From: Embleya hyalina
Lineage (GTDB): Bacteria > Actinomycetota > Actinomycetes > Streptomycetales > Streptomycetaceae
Direction: 5' to 3'
Assembly: GCF_003967355.1 (NCBI RefSeq)
Contig: NZ_BIFH01000020.1
Location: 186,001-250,000, forward strand
Length of the DNA: 64,000 bases
Below the pieces are notes generated by a model. It was given only the letters and a program-made list of their open reading frames with translations, was not told where the DNA came from and did no database searches. Shown here piece by piece: positions 18,590-28,000 of this stretch. Every line of letters begins with the position of its first letter. Position 1 is the first letter of the stretch. Both the position numbers and the translations under genes were made by a program.

Positions 18590-19846
18590 TCAGGGGGTCG
18601 GGGGGCGGTTGCGGGCGTCGCGGATGACGATGGCGCCGCAGATCACCACGATCGTGAGGCCGATCGCGACGAAGAGGATCACCGAGGCCTTGCGGCGGTC
18701 GCGGTCGGCTCGGGAAGGGCCGTGGGCCAGCGGGGCCACGTTGACCAGTTCCGTGCTGCGGTCGACCTTCGGGTCGGGGACCGGGACGGAGCCGGGAACC
18801 CCGGTGAAGGCGAGGGCGCGCAGGGGGTCGACCACGCCCCAGCCGACGCCGTCCACATGGCCCGGGGCGGTGCGCTGGGCGGTCTGTTCGATCAGGGTGA
18901 TCACCTGGGCCGCGGTGTAGTTCGGGTGCGCCGAGCGGATCAGCGCCGCGACGCCCGCCACGTACGGCGTCGCGAACGAGGTGCCGTCGCCCCGGCAGTG
19001 GCCGCCCTTGGGGACCGTCGACCAGATGTCCACGCCGGGCGCCATCACGCCCACATACGGCTTGTTCTGCGAGAACGGCGCCCGCTCGTTGTTGCGGTCG
19101 GAGGCGCCTACGCCCAGCACGCCCGGATACTTCGCGGGCCACGAGTCGAGGTTGTCCTTGTCACCGGAGTTGCCGGCCGCGGCCACCACCACGACCTGCT
19201 TGGCCAGCGCGCGCTGGATCGCCTCCCGCAGCTTCGCGCCCGGCTCCTGCCCGCCCACGGTGTCCTGCGAGATGTTGATCACCGAGGCGCCCCCCGCCAC
19301 CGCGAAGTCGATCGCCTGGGCCAGGGTGTCCTCGTTGCCCTTGGTCGCGTCGCTGCCGCCGTTCTGCCGGATCGGCAGCAACATCGCGTCGGGCGCGATG
19401 CCGGCGAAGCCGGTCTCCAGCCTGGGGGTGAGCCGCTCCCCCGGGCGGGCCGCGATGATACCCGCGGCCATCGTGCCGTGGCCGTGGGTGTCGTCGGTGC
19501 CGTTCGCCTTGTCGTCGAAGAAGTCCTTGCCGGCCACGATCCCGGGCGCCAACTGCGGGTTGTCGTCGTCTATCCCGCTGTCGATCACCGCGACCGTGAC
19601 ACCCCTGCCGGTCGCCTTCTGCCACAGCTCGTCGAGCAACACCCGTTGCAGCGGCCACGGTTTGCCGGGCATCGGCTTGGACGGGTACTGGCAGTCGCTC
19701 CCCGCGAGCAGCGCGGTGTCCACCCGGACACGGTGCGCCGAGTCCGCCGAGGCGTCGCCCGCCGCCCCCGCGCCCACCGATCCGGCGGGAAGCACCAGGC
19801 CCAGCGCCAGAAGGGGTGCCGCCCACCGTCGCCGCACGGGTCGCAT
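18590..19846 (-). CDS. mycP: mycosin 2 (T7SS membrane-anchored subtilisin-like protease)
   Basis: A second S8 mycosin, 418 residues from the ATG at 19846 (preceded by GGAAGG; a GTG at 19870 would add 8 residues). It has a signal peptide (about 8-30) and a canonical triad: Asp in TVAVIDSGIDDDNP (D89), His in HGHGTMAAG and Ser in GDGTSFATPYVAG. The oxyanion Asn is in VVAAAGNSGD and a C-terminal membrane helix is SVILFVAIGLTIVVI. Unlike mycosin 1 it is entirely in high-GC DNA and has all consensus residues, so it is the probable housekeeping mycosin of this system. It is downstream of esxB-esxA on the same strand, beyond a hairpin at 19954-19981. Confidence 0.95.
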   Translation of the reverse strand: MRPVRRRWAAPLLALGLVLPAGSVGAGAAGDASADSAHRVRVDTALLAGSDCQYPSKPMPGKPWPLQRVLLDELWQKATGRGVTVAVIDSGIDDDNPQLAPGIVAGKDFFDDKANGTDDTHGHGTMAAGIIAARPGERLTPRLETGFAGIAPDAMLLPIRQNGGSDATKGNEDTLAQAIDFAVAGGASVINISQDTVGGQEPGAKLREAIQRALAKQVVVVAAAGNSGDKDNLDSWPAKYPGVLGVGASDRNNERAPFSQNKPYVGVMAPGVDIWSTVPKGGHCRGDGTSFATPYVAGVAALIRSAHPNYTAAQVITLIEQTAQRTAPGHVDGVGWGVVDPLRALAFTGVPGSVPVPDPKVDRSTELVNVAPLAHGPSRADRDRRKASVILFVAIGLTIVVICGAIVIRDARNRPPTP

Positions 19847-19953
19847 CGGTTCGTTCGCCTTCCGGATCACCGTCCGCCCGGCCCCGGTCCACCGGGCGGG
19901 GCGGTTCGTCTTCTGGGTGTCCCCGGCCCCCGTAAGACCGATGACGGACGCGG

Positions 19954-19981
19954 GAGGAGGCGGGCACGAGCCCGCCTCCTC
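19954..19981 (-). terminator. hairpin downstream of esxA
   Basis: A perfect 11-bp inverted repeat (GAGGAGGCGGG / CCCGCCTCCTC) with a 6-base loop, 92 bases after the esxA stop and upstream of mycosin 2 on the same strand. It probably limits read-through so that esxB-esxA are expressed far above the mycosin. The rest of 19847-20072 holds a CA/CG-rich run near 19998-20032 and no gene. Confidence 0.7.
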
Positions 19982-20072
19982 ACATCACGTCACTCGTTCA
20001 CACACGCGCCAACGCACACACGCACGCGCGCACTTCGCCGACGACGCACCGCGCCGAGGAACGAAGCCGCGA

Positions 20073-20360
20073 CTAGTGCCACATCTTGGCGTTCGACGCC
20101 TCGGTCTGGCGGTACGCGTCGGCCGCGCGCATCAGGCCGTCGGCGATGCCGTTGAGCGCGTCCTGCAGTCCCTGCGCGTTCTGGTCCCAGCTCGCCTGCT
20201 GGACGAGGTAACCCTCGCGGGCGTCACCGGACCACGACTCGGTGACCGGCGAGATGTCCCGCTTCAGACCCGACTGCATGTCGGCGAGACGGGCGTTGAG
20301 GGCACGAATATCGGCTGCGGCCTGTTCGAGCGCGGCGAAAGTGACAACTACCTGCGACAT
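20073..20360 (-). CDS. esxA: WXG100 protein (EsxA-like T7SS substrate)
   Basis: A 95-residue WXG100 protein: two helices joined by a turn with W43-S-G45 (PVTESWSGDAREGY), and a C-terminal Y83-R-Q-T-E87 export signal. It is the second of two adjacent WXG100 genes, 136 bases after esxB on the same strand. It is expected to form a 1:1 heterodimer with the EsxB-like protein and to be exported as a folded pair by EccC. A strong hairpin follows. Which of the pair is called EsxA or EsxB is by convention (order and size), not by a diagnostic residue; here both members carry YxxxE. Confidence 0.93.
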   Translation of the reverse strand: MSQVVVTFAALEQAAADIRALNARLADMQSGLKRDISPVTESWSGDAREGYLVQQASWDQNAQGLQDALNGIADGLMRAADAYRQTEASNAKMWH

Positions 20361-20496
20361 GCTTTCTCCCCAGTGTCGGATGACGGGCGTACGACCGGGG
20401 CATCGCCCCGAGCGCCACGAGAGCGGACTCGACCGTCGGCGACGGGGGCGACCAGGCGCACGGCGACGACGGCACGAATCCCGGAACGAACCTCGG

Positions 20497-20802
20497 TCAG
20501 AACATCAACTTCGAGATGTTGCCGGACACCGTCGTCTCGGTCTGGTCGTACGAGTTGGCGTTGTGGCCCATCGCCCCGGAGATGGCGTCCAGAGCGCGCT
20601 TCACCCCGAGCGCCTTCTGTACGGCCTGCTCCTGCAGCGGGTCGAACTGGTTCCTGGCAGCGCCCTGCCATTGACCCTCGATCGCGTCGACCTTGCGGTT
20701 CATCTCCTGGATGGCCGCCTCGAGGTCGGTCGCGACACCCTGAACCTTCTTCGACAACTCCGCCAACATCTGCGGAGTGATCTTGAACGCTTCACCTGCC
20801 AT
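20497..20802 (-). CDS. esxB: WXG100 protein (EsxB-like T7SS substrate)
   Basis: A 101-residue WXG100 protein with W45-Q-G47 (AIEGQWQGAARNQF) in the turn between two helices and a C-terminal Y85-D-Q-T-E89 signal followed by a 12-residue tail, the part that EccC recognises in mycobacterial EsxB. The ATG at 20802 follows a 276-bp gap after eccB, which contains the palindrome at 20945-20962, so this gene probably starts its own transcript with esxA. In Streptomyces the esxBA operon is known to influence development and sporulation. Confidence 0.93.
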   Translation of the reverse strand: MAGEAFKITPQMLAELSKKVQGVATDLEAAIQEMNRKVDAIEGQWQGAARNQFDPLQEQAVQKALGVKRALDAISGAMGHNANSYDQTETTVSGNISKLMF

Positions 20803-20944
20803 GTTTCACCATCCCCCATGAGACAGACGTGCGCGAGGGAAGGTTCGTGTCACCCGTGTCGGGTGCCCCCGCACCAACGTCACCGTTGCGACGTCGTGGG
20901 AACTCTAACCGCAACCCCGGACGCCGCCCAAGCGACGCACTACG

Positions 20945-20962
20945 CAAGGTTACGGAACCTTG
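20945..20962. promoter_or_regulatory. CAAGGTT-N4-AACCTTG palindrome upstream of esxB
   Basis: A perfect 7+7 inverted repeat with a 4-base spacer, 143-160 bases before the esxB start and in the only sizeable gap between eccB and esxB. It contains TTACGGAAC, shared with 12101-12109 (as TAACGGAAC) and 60733-60741. It may be an operator for a dimeric regulator. Confidence 0.45.
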
Positions 20963-21078
20963 ACCCGGTCGATACCACTGCGGGTCTTGTGCAATGCGCA
21001 GGTCTTCAGTGGTGCTTTCGGGTCGGTTCGTCGCCTCACACGACTCTCTCGACGCTACCCCAACTCTCGCACCCAGGC

Positions 21079-22557
21079 TCAGGAACCCTGTGGCTTTTTG
21101 GCATCGACCGTACTCAATTGCGGCCCCCGCGACACCAGTTCCGACCACGCCCGAGGCAACGCCTTGACCTCCACACCCTTGTACCCCAGACGCTGCTTCG
21201 CCTCGCTCTCCTGCCCGGACTGCGCCTGCGCACCGCCGGTCTGCGCCTCCTCCGGCACGCTGTAGCGCAGTCCCGAGTCCGCCACCAGATACATCGGACC
21301 GCCCTCCCCGGGCGTACCGGTGACCTCCCGGTACAGCGCCCCCGCGCCGGGCTTGACCCACACCCCGCCCATGCCGTCGACCAGTTGCTCCGGCGACCGG
21401 GTCCCCGCGGACTGCGTGGTCACCGGCTGCGTTCCGCGCCAGTCGTCGGCGAAGGTGTTGCACACCACGTTGCGCGGCAGTTCCAGGTCGTTGCGGGACA
21501 TCCGGTTCATCGGGGTCGGCGGAATCTCCGGCCACCCCTTGTCCGCGGCGTAGGTGCGGTCCTGCACCACGGCGGTGCCGAGCGTGCCGATGTTCACCGG
21601 GAACGCGTTCGGCGTCGTGTTGCCGTACGCCTCCTTGACCCTCGGGTTCGTGGTGAGCAGAACGGCGGTCAGCTCGCTGATCGGCATCACGCCCTCCCTG
21701 GTGACCACGTAGTTCTGCCGCTGGGCACCACCCTCGGCCCGCAGCACGATGCCGATCCTGTTGTACTCCGTGGCCAGCGGCAGCGAGGTGGGCTTGCCGT
21801 AGTCGGCCGGCAGCGGGTGGTCGATCACCCCGCCGTCGATCAGCGTGGCCAGCCACGAGTCGCTCATCGGCTGCGCCGGTATGCCGACCAGGTTGAGCGC
21901 GCCGATCACGGTCGGCGCCTCCACCGCGTAGCGCTTGCCCTGGTAGACGAGGTACTTGCGCTGGTTGCGGTCCTGGACGAACAGCCCCTGCCCGGGGACG
22001 AGCGGCCCGTCCGCCGGGGCCGCGCCGATGAACACGCTGCGCTGCGGCTCGCCGGCCGGGTCGGGCCGACCGTCCTTGCCGATCGCCGGACGCTCGCACA
22101 CGGTCCAGGACTTGCGCCCCCGGATCTCCTTGGCGGTGGGCAGCCGATCCGGCGCGTTCGGAATACCCAGCGGCGCACCGTGACTCACGCTGTTGAGCTG
22201 CTTCTCCGGCACCATGTTGACCTTGAAGTTGCCCGGGTCCAGGAGCAGTCGGCCCGACGCGATGTTGAGCACCGGGTGCAACTTGCCGTCGAGGAAGACG
22301 TATCGACTGGCCGAGTCGCGGCCCACGATCAGACTGCTCTTGTCCTTCCAACCGGGCGGCGTCCCGGGCTTGATCAGACCGACGACCCCGAACCCGGCCA
22401 GCACCAGCATCGCGACCACGATGCTGGGCGTGACCATCCGCATCGGCTTGGGGGCGTTCTCCTCGGTCCCACCGCCGGGAGCGGGTTGCAGGAAGGCCGC
22501 GACCATGCGGCGGCGCGCGAAGATGTACGCCTCAAGTTGCTCGCGGCGCGATGCCAT
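21079..22557 (-). CDS. eccB: T7SS membrane protein EccB
   Basis: Single-pass T7SS core protein with a large extracytoplasmic domain, 492 residues. It starts MASRREQLEAYIFARRRMVAAFL, the family's N-terminal signature. One membrane helix is at about 43-62 (IVVAMLVLAGFGVVGLI), and the rest is the periplasm-side repeat domain with C153 and a second Cys near 367 that could form the family disulfide. The C-terminus is Gln/Ala-rich and ends in Lys-Pro-Gln-Gly-Ser. It is divergent from eccE with 167 bases between, and the start ATG 22557 has a GGGGAGAA ribosome site. Confidence 0.95.
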   Translation of the reverse strand: MASRREQLEAYIFARRRMVAAFLQPAPGGGTEENAPKPMRMVTPSIVVAMLVLAGFGVVGLIKPGTPPGWKDKSSLIVGRDSASRYVFLDGKLHPVLNIASGRLLLDPGNFKVNMVPEKQLNSVSHGAPLGIPNAPDRLPTAKEIRGRKSWTVCERPAIGKDGRPDPAGEPQRSVFIGAAPADGPLVPGQGLFVQDRNQRKYLVYQGKRYAVEAPTVIGALNLVGIPAQPMSDSWLATLIDGGVIDHPLPADYGKPTSLPLATEYNRIGIVLRAEGGAQRQNYVVTREGVMPISELTAVLLTTNPRVKEAYGNTTPNAFPVNIGTLGTAVVQDRTYAADKGWPEIPPTPMNRMSRNDLELPRNVVCNTFADDWRGTQPVTTQSAGTRSPEQLVDGMGGVWVKPGAGALYREVTGTPGEGGPMYLVADSGLRYSVPEEAQTGGAQAQSGQESEAKQRLGYKGVEVKALPRAWSELVSRGPQLSTVDAKKPQGS

Positions 22558-22724
22558 CGTTCTCCCCGTGATCGACCGAACGCTCCGGCTGACGGTTCTA
22601 TCACCGTCGCGGTCGCAGGGTCGCGGCCAGACCCCCGGCCCCGTACCGTACGGTGTGCCGCACCCGTTGTGACAGTCGGGCGACGGCGTACGGGGACAAG
22701 TCGTGACATGGGGGATCTACAAAC

Positions 22725-24011
22725 GTGGCCGCACCCGCGCCGGTAGGGACGCATCGGCAGACCCGCCCACCCGCACCACCCGACGGGACGTCACCACCGA
22801 CGCCGCCCCAACGCGCCTCGCTGCGGGTACATCCGCGCGCGGGCCGGATCGGCGGCGTGCTGGTCCAGCAGATCGTACTGATCCAACTCGCGGTGCTGCT
22901 GGTCGCGATCGGCCTGGCCACGAACCCCGTGGCGCTGATCGGTCTGGGTGCCGTGGCGATTCTGCTGGTGCTGCCCGCGCTCGTGCGGCTGCGCGGTCGG
23001 TGGCTCGCGCAGTGGTTGCCGATCGTGTACGACTTCCGCCGCAGGCGTCGGATGCCGGCCGTGCCGGACGACGCGGACCCGGTCCTGGTCCCGGTGTTGG
23101 AGTGCGCGCCGCGGTTGGCCACCACCTCCGTCACCGACCGCGACCGCCGCTCGATCGGCCTGATCGGCGACGGCACCTTCCTCACCGCCGTATTGCTGGT
23201 CACCTCGCGCGACGAACCGCTGCGCCCCTCGCGGGCCCAACGCCCGCTGCCGCTGCCCGCGATCGTGAGCACGCTCGACGTGGACGACGTGACGCTGGCC
23301 TCGGTCCAGGTGGTGCAGCACACCCAGCCGGCACCGGCCACCCACCTGCCCGAGGAGGCGCTGGCCACCCGCTCGTACCGGCAACTCGTCGAGCAGGGCC
23401 TGCACGACGTGCCCGCGCTGCGGTTGACCTGGATCGCGCTGCGCTTCGAACCCGAGCTGTGCGCGGGCGCGGTGGCCGCGCGCGGCGGCGGCGAGGAGGG
23501 TGCCCAGCGGGCGCTGCTGCGCGCGGTCAACCAGCTCGCCGGCAACCTGACCGGCGCCGGTTTCGAGGCCCGGGCCCTGGACGAGGCCGAGTTGGTCCAG
23601 GCGCTCGCCACCTCGTGCAGCGTGAACCGCACCACGCGCCAGTACGGGCGCGGCGGGCGGCGGACCACCGAGTCCAGGCGCGCGTGGCGCTGCGACGACC
23701 GGTGGCACACCACGTATTGGGCGAACCGCTGGCCGCAGCTGACCCAGGGGCGGACCTCCGACCTGGTGGGCGCGCTCACCGCGACCCCGGCGATCGCCAC
23801 CACCTTCGCGCTGACCGCCACCCACGGGGTGGGCGGGACCACCGCGCTCACCACGCACGTGCGAATCGCCGCCCGCTCCGGCAGCGAACTGGCGGACGTG
23901 ACCCGACAACTGGAGCGCCGGGCACGGTCCGAGCGGATCGGGCTGACCCGGCTCGACTGGGAGCAGCAGCCGGCCCTGCTGGCCACACTGCCGCTCGGCG
24001 GCCTGTCGTGA
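22725..24011 (+). CDS. eccE: T7SS membrane protein EccE
   Basis: A 428-residue peripheral core subunit of the T7SS membrane complex. A Pro-rich cytosolic N-terminus (about 1-40) is followed by two membrane helices (about 45-85) and a long soluble domain of the EccE type, with LTWIALRFEPELC and VVQHTQPAP segments. The GTG at 22725 has GGGGGA about 8 bases upstream. It is followed after 40 bases by a gene of unknown function and then the EspI-like gene, probably as one transcript. Its presence completes the EccB-C-D-E set. Confidence 0.88.
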   Translation: MAAPAPVGTHRQTRPPAPPDGTSPPTPPQRASLRVHPRAGRIGGVLVQQIVLIQLAVLLVAIGLATNPVALIGLGAVAILLVLPALVRLRGRWLAQWLPIVYDFRRRRRMPAVPDDADPVLVPVLECAPRLATTSVTDRDRRSIGLIGDGTFLTAVLLVTSRDEPLRPSRAQRPLPLPAIVSTLDVDDVTLASVQVVQHTQPAPATHLPEEALATRSYRQLVEQGLHDVPALRLTWIALRFEPELCAGAVAARGGGEEGAQRALLRAVNQLAGNLTGAGFEARALDEAELVQALATSCSVNRTTRQYGRGGRRTTESRRAWRCDDRWHTTYWANRWPQLTQGRTSDLVGALTATPAIATTFALTATHGVGGTTALTTHVRIAARSGSELADVTRQLERRARSERIGLTRLDWEQQPALLATLPLGGLS

Positions 24012-24051
24012 CGAAGCGTCACATGTGCCCGCGTACGGGGAGGATCCATCT

Positions 24052-24882
24052 GTGAGCACGACCAACACCGGCCGCGGCCGACGCCGGGCGCCGAACGGGC
24101 GCAATCCGGCCCCCATTCCGACGCCGACGCCGAATCCGACCCCGGGGTCCGGCACCCCCGCCCCGCGGCCGGCGCGGCGCAAGGGCCTGGCCCGGTTGAT
24201 CGGCCCGCGCCACGAGCGGCATCTGCTGACCGCCGCCCAGTTGCCCGCGCTCGGCCTGCCGGTGGGCGACGACGGCGTGGTGATCGGGGTCGACGCGGAT
24301 CGTGATCCGGCGGTCCTGGGCCTGTTCCGGCCCGAGCCGCTGGAAGTGGCGTTCGTCGGCGGCGCGTACGTGGTGCAGATCATCGCGCTGCGGGCGGCGG
24401 CGATCGGCGCCCGGGTGGCGATCGAGTCCGGCCGCCCGCAGCTGTGGTCCGCGATGGCCCAGGCCGCGGGCGGCGCGCAGCCGTGCGTGACGGTGCATCA
24501 GGTGGGTCGGCTCGGCCCGCAGGGCCCCACCCCCGGCAGCCCGGTCCTGGTCGTCCGCGACTGCGGCGCCCGACCGCCGCGCAATCGGCTCGCGCCGGCC
24601 GCCTGGCAGACCACGCTGACCCTGCTCCCCTTCCTCGACCCGGCGCAGGCCCGGCAGCGGATCGGCGCGGGCGTCGGGCTGATCGGCGTCCAGCGGGTCT
24701 CGCCGATGGAGGCGCAGGCCGCCGCGACCGTGCTGAGCCTGCCCGGCGAGGACGAGGCCGCGCTGCCCACGCTCGCCGACGAGCTGACCCTGTGGAGCAC
24801 CAGGAAATCGCGCAAGTACGTGATGCTGACGCCCACTCGGGCCGAACTCGACCTGCTCGGGCCGCCGCGCCGGGTGGACTGA
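24052..24882 (+). CDS. T7SS-linked protein of unknown function
   Basis: A 276-residue protein starting at the GTG at 24052, with GGGGAGGA upstream. A Pro/Thr-rich N-terminal tail (about 1-45) leads to a compact alpha/beta-looking domain without a signal peptide or clear membrane helix. Its first segment GLARLIGPRHERHLLTAAQL is basic, so it may be membrane- or complex-associated. Motifs that would allow a family call are absent: no P-loop, and no WXG or YxxxD/E that I trust. It lies between eccE and the EspI-like ATPase on the same strand, 40 bases after eccE, so it is likely a cytosolic accessory of this T7SS. Function not recognised. Confidence 0.65.
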   Translation: MSTTNTGRGRRRAPNGRNPAPIPTPTPNPTPGSGTPAPRPARRKGLARLIGPRHERHLLTAAQLPALGLPVGDDGVVIGVDADRDPAVLGLFRPEPLEVAFVGGAYVVQIIALRAAAIGARVAIESGRPQLWSAMAQAAGGAQPCVTVHQVGRLGPQGPTPGSPVLVVRDCGARPPRNRLAPAAWQTTLTLLPFLDPAQARQRIGAGVGLIGVQRVSPMEAQAAATVLSLPGEDEAALPTLADELTLWSTRKSRKYVMLTPTRAELDLLGPPRRVD

Positions 24883-25086
24883 CCCGGTGTCCGGGCGCAC
24901 CGACCACGCGGTTCCGAACACCGCCTCGGCGTGAACAGTGGACGGACCGGCGACGACCGCCGACGCCGCTGACTACGCTGTGAGGCTCGTGTAGGGGGCA
25001 ACCTCGACCCTGGTCGGGGTACGGCCGACGGCGGCGCCGTGTGCTCTGATGCCGAGCCGCCTCCGGACGATCGGAAGGACCACACC

Positions 25087-28000
25087 GTGAGCAGCGAGCA
25101 GGACGGCGCACACATCGAGGCGGGGGCGGACGAGGAAGAGGAGTGGTCGGGACCCGACTTCACCATGCCCTCGTGGTACACCCACCAGGACGGCGGCGCG
25201 CCCGCGCCACCCCCGTCCGGGGTCCGTGCGCCCGCACCACCGGGGCCGAGCCAGGCGCCCCGCTACGGCAGTGAGGACCCCACGCTCGTACCGCCCGCCC
25301 GCACGCCGGACGCGCCCGCGCCGCTGCCGTACGGAGCGGACCACGGCGGCGCGCACCCGGCCGGACCGACCGCCGGCGCCCCGGGGCCGTACGGCTCCGG
25401 CGCGCCGGTACCGCCGCCCGCCGGCCCGCCCGGAACGGGTGCCCCGACGCACGAGCCCACCCACCGACCGCCGGCCGGCGACCCCCGCGCGCACGACCCC
25501 CGCACACACGAGCCCGCGCCCCCGGCGGACCCGGCCGCCGTCGACCACGGCGCGCACCGCCCGGCCGGGCCCGGCGAGGCGCACCCGAACACCGCGCCGC
25601 CGGCGCCGTACCGCGTCGACGCGGGCGCGCCCGCGCCCCAGACCCCGCCGGCGTTCGGCGCGGGCTCGGGCTCGGGCTCGGGCGAGCCGACCGCGGTCGT
25701 CCCGCCGCAGTACACCCCGCACGAGCCCGCCGCCCCCCTGCCGTACGGCGGCCGACCGCCCGCCGCGCAGGACCGCCCCGGCCCGACCTTCGCCCCCGGC
25801 GACCAGACCATGGTCATGCCGCCGGTGATCGATCAGGACCGCCCGGGCCCGGCCGCACCGCCGTCGGTCGAGGACAACCGACCGGAACAGCCCTTCACCC
25901 CCGGCGACCCGACGACGGTCGTGCCCCCGTCGCTCGACCGGGACCACCCGGGCACGCCCGTGCCGACGGACGACCGGACGACGGCCGTGCCGCCCTCCCA
26001 CGACCCGCACCGCCCGGAGCCGACCTTCACCCCGGGCGACCCGACGATGGTCGTCCCGCCGTCGTTCGACGGAGGCCGGCCCGAAGCCACTCCCCCGGCC
26101 GACGACCGCGCCGCCGTCGTCCCGCCGCCCGGCGACCCGAACCACCCCGGCCCGGCCGTCACGCCCGGCGACCCGACCGTGGTCGTACCGCCCTCCTACG
26201 ACCCGGGCCGCCCGACCGCGGAGCCGGCCGAGCCCGGTCCCGCCGACCCGCCCGCCGGCGCCCCGGTCGACGCGGCCCCGCACGGCCCGGAGCACCCGGA
26301 GCCGATCGAGCCGCCCCGCCCCGACGTCGAGGCCGACTCCGCGGCCCCGGATCAGTTGCCCGCCGGTCCGCCCGGCGAAGCCGCCCCGCGGCCCGACTCC
26401 GCACCCGACCGTGCCGACGACGCGCCCCCGGCGGCGACGGACCGCCCGGACGCGTCCGCGCCGTTCGACCCGCAGGACGTGCCCACCACACCCGCCGGCG
26501 GCACGCCGATCCCCGGCCTCTCCGCCGACGGACCGGCCCCGGAGGCCCCCCAAACCAAGCCCGCCGACACACCCGCGCCGCCACCACAGGCACCGCTAGG
26601 CCACGACCGGCACCCGCAGGCGGAGCCGTACGCGCCCCACGCCGCCGAGGCGCATCCGCCCCGGGGACCCGAGGCGCCGGAGACGCCGCAGCCACCGGCC
26701 GCCGACCATCCGCAGCAGCCCCAGCCCCCCGCCCCGCCGGCCGCCCCCGCGCAACAGCCGCCCGCCGGCGCCTACCCGCCCTACGGACAACACCAGCAGC
26801 CGCCCCCGCCCCAGGGCGGGCCGCTGCCCTACCCGCAGTACCAGGGCCCCGCACACCCGGGCGCCCCGCAGCAGCCGTATCCGGGGCAGCCCCAGGGCGC
26901 GCCGACCCCCGATCAGGCGACCCGGCTGATCCCGCCGGTCACCGACGACATGGCCGCACCTCCCGGCGTCCCGCAGCAGGGCCCGCCGGCCGGCGCCCCG
27001 CCGCGCCCGATGACGCCCCCGCAGGGTTCGCCGCTGCCGCCGCCGGCCTGGACCGGCTCCGCCCCCGGCCACGGCGAGGCCTGGGGCGGCTCGGCGCCGC
27101 CGCCGACCGGACAGCCGCTGCCGCCGCCGAGCGGTGAGCCGATCGCGCCCCCGCAGCGGCAGCGCGACGAACGGTCGTGGATGCGCCGTGCCTTCGGCGG
27201 CGGCAACGACCAGGCCGCCGCACCGGAGCAGCACGGCGGCCCACCGCCGTACGCCCAGGCCCCCGGCCCGTACCAGCAGGCCCCGGGCCCGTACACCCAG
27301 GGCACCCCGCCGCACGGCGCCCCCGGCCCGCAGGCCCACGCCCCGTACCCGCAGCCCGATCCGCAGCAGGGCGGGCCCAACCCGTACGCCCAGGCGCAAC
27401 CGGGTCAGCCGCCCTACGGCCAGGCACCCCCCGGCCCCCAGGGACCGGAATACGCCCAGGGCGCCCCCTACGGACAGCCGAACCCCGGCCACCAGCAACC
27501 GCCCTACGCCCAGGGCACCCCACCCCAGGGCGCCCCGGCCCCGCAGCAGCCCGCGTACGGCCAACCCCCCGCCGCCGCCCAGTCCCCCGAGGCCCAACCG
27601 CCCTACCAGGGCACGCCCCCACACGGCGCCCCGGACCCCCGGACGACACCGGGAGCACAGGAACAGCCGGGACAACCGGGTTACCCCAACCACCCCACGC
27701 CCCAACACCCCGATCCGGCCGCCCCATACGCCGCCCAACCCCCCGAGGCGCCCCAGCCCCACCACCCGGGCACCCCGCCCCAGGGCAACCCGCAGCCCCA
27801 ACAGCAGTCCTGGTCCCCCGACGGCGGCGGCGCCCCGGCCCGCACCGTCGGCGGCGCCCCCCTCGGCTACACCGCGGCCGTCGAACTGACCAGCGATCGC
27901 CTGCTCCGCAAGCAACCGCAACCCCGTCGGCAGACCCCGCGCTTCCGGCTCGGCGGCAAGTCCGCCGACGCCCGCCGCGCCGAACGCCTCGAACGCATCC

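Noticed and set aside
15621-18600. Insertion of the effector module by an IS element or prophage
   Set aside because: No transposase, integrase, terminal inverted repeats or target duplication found by eye at the edges.
19990-20040. CA-rich run as a microsatellite or origin element
   Set aside because: Short and irregular; no clear repeat unit or associated gene.
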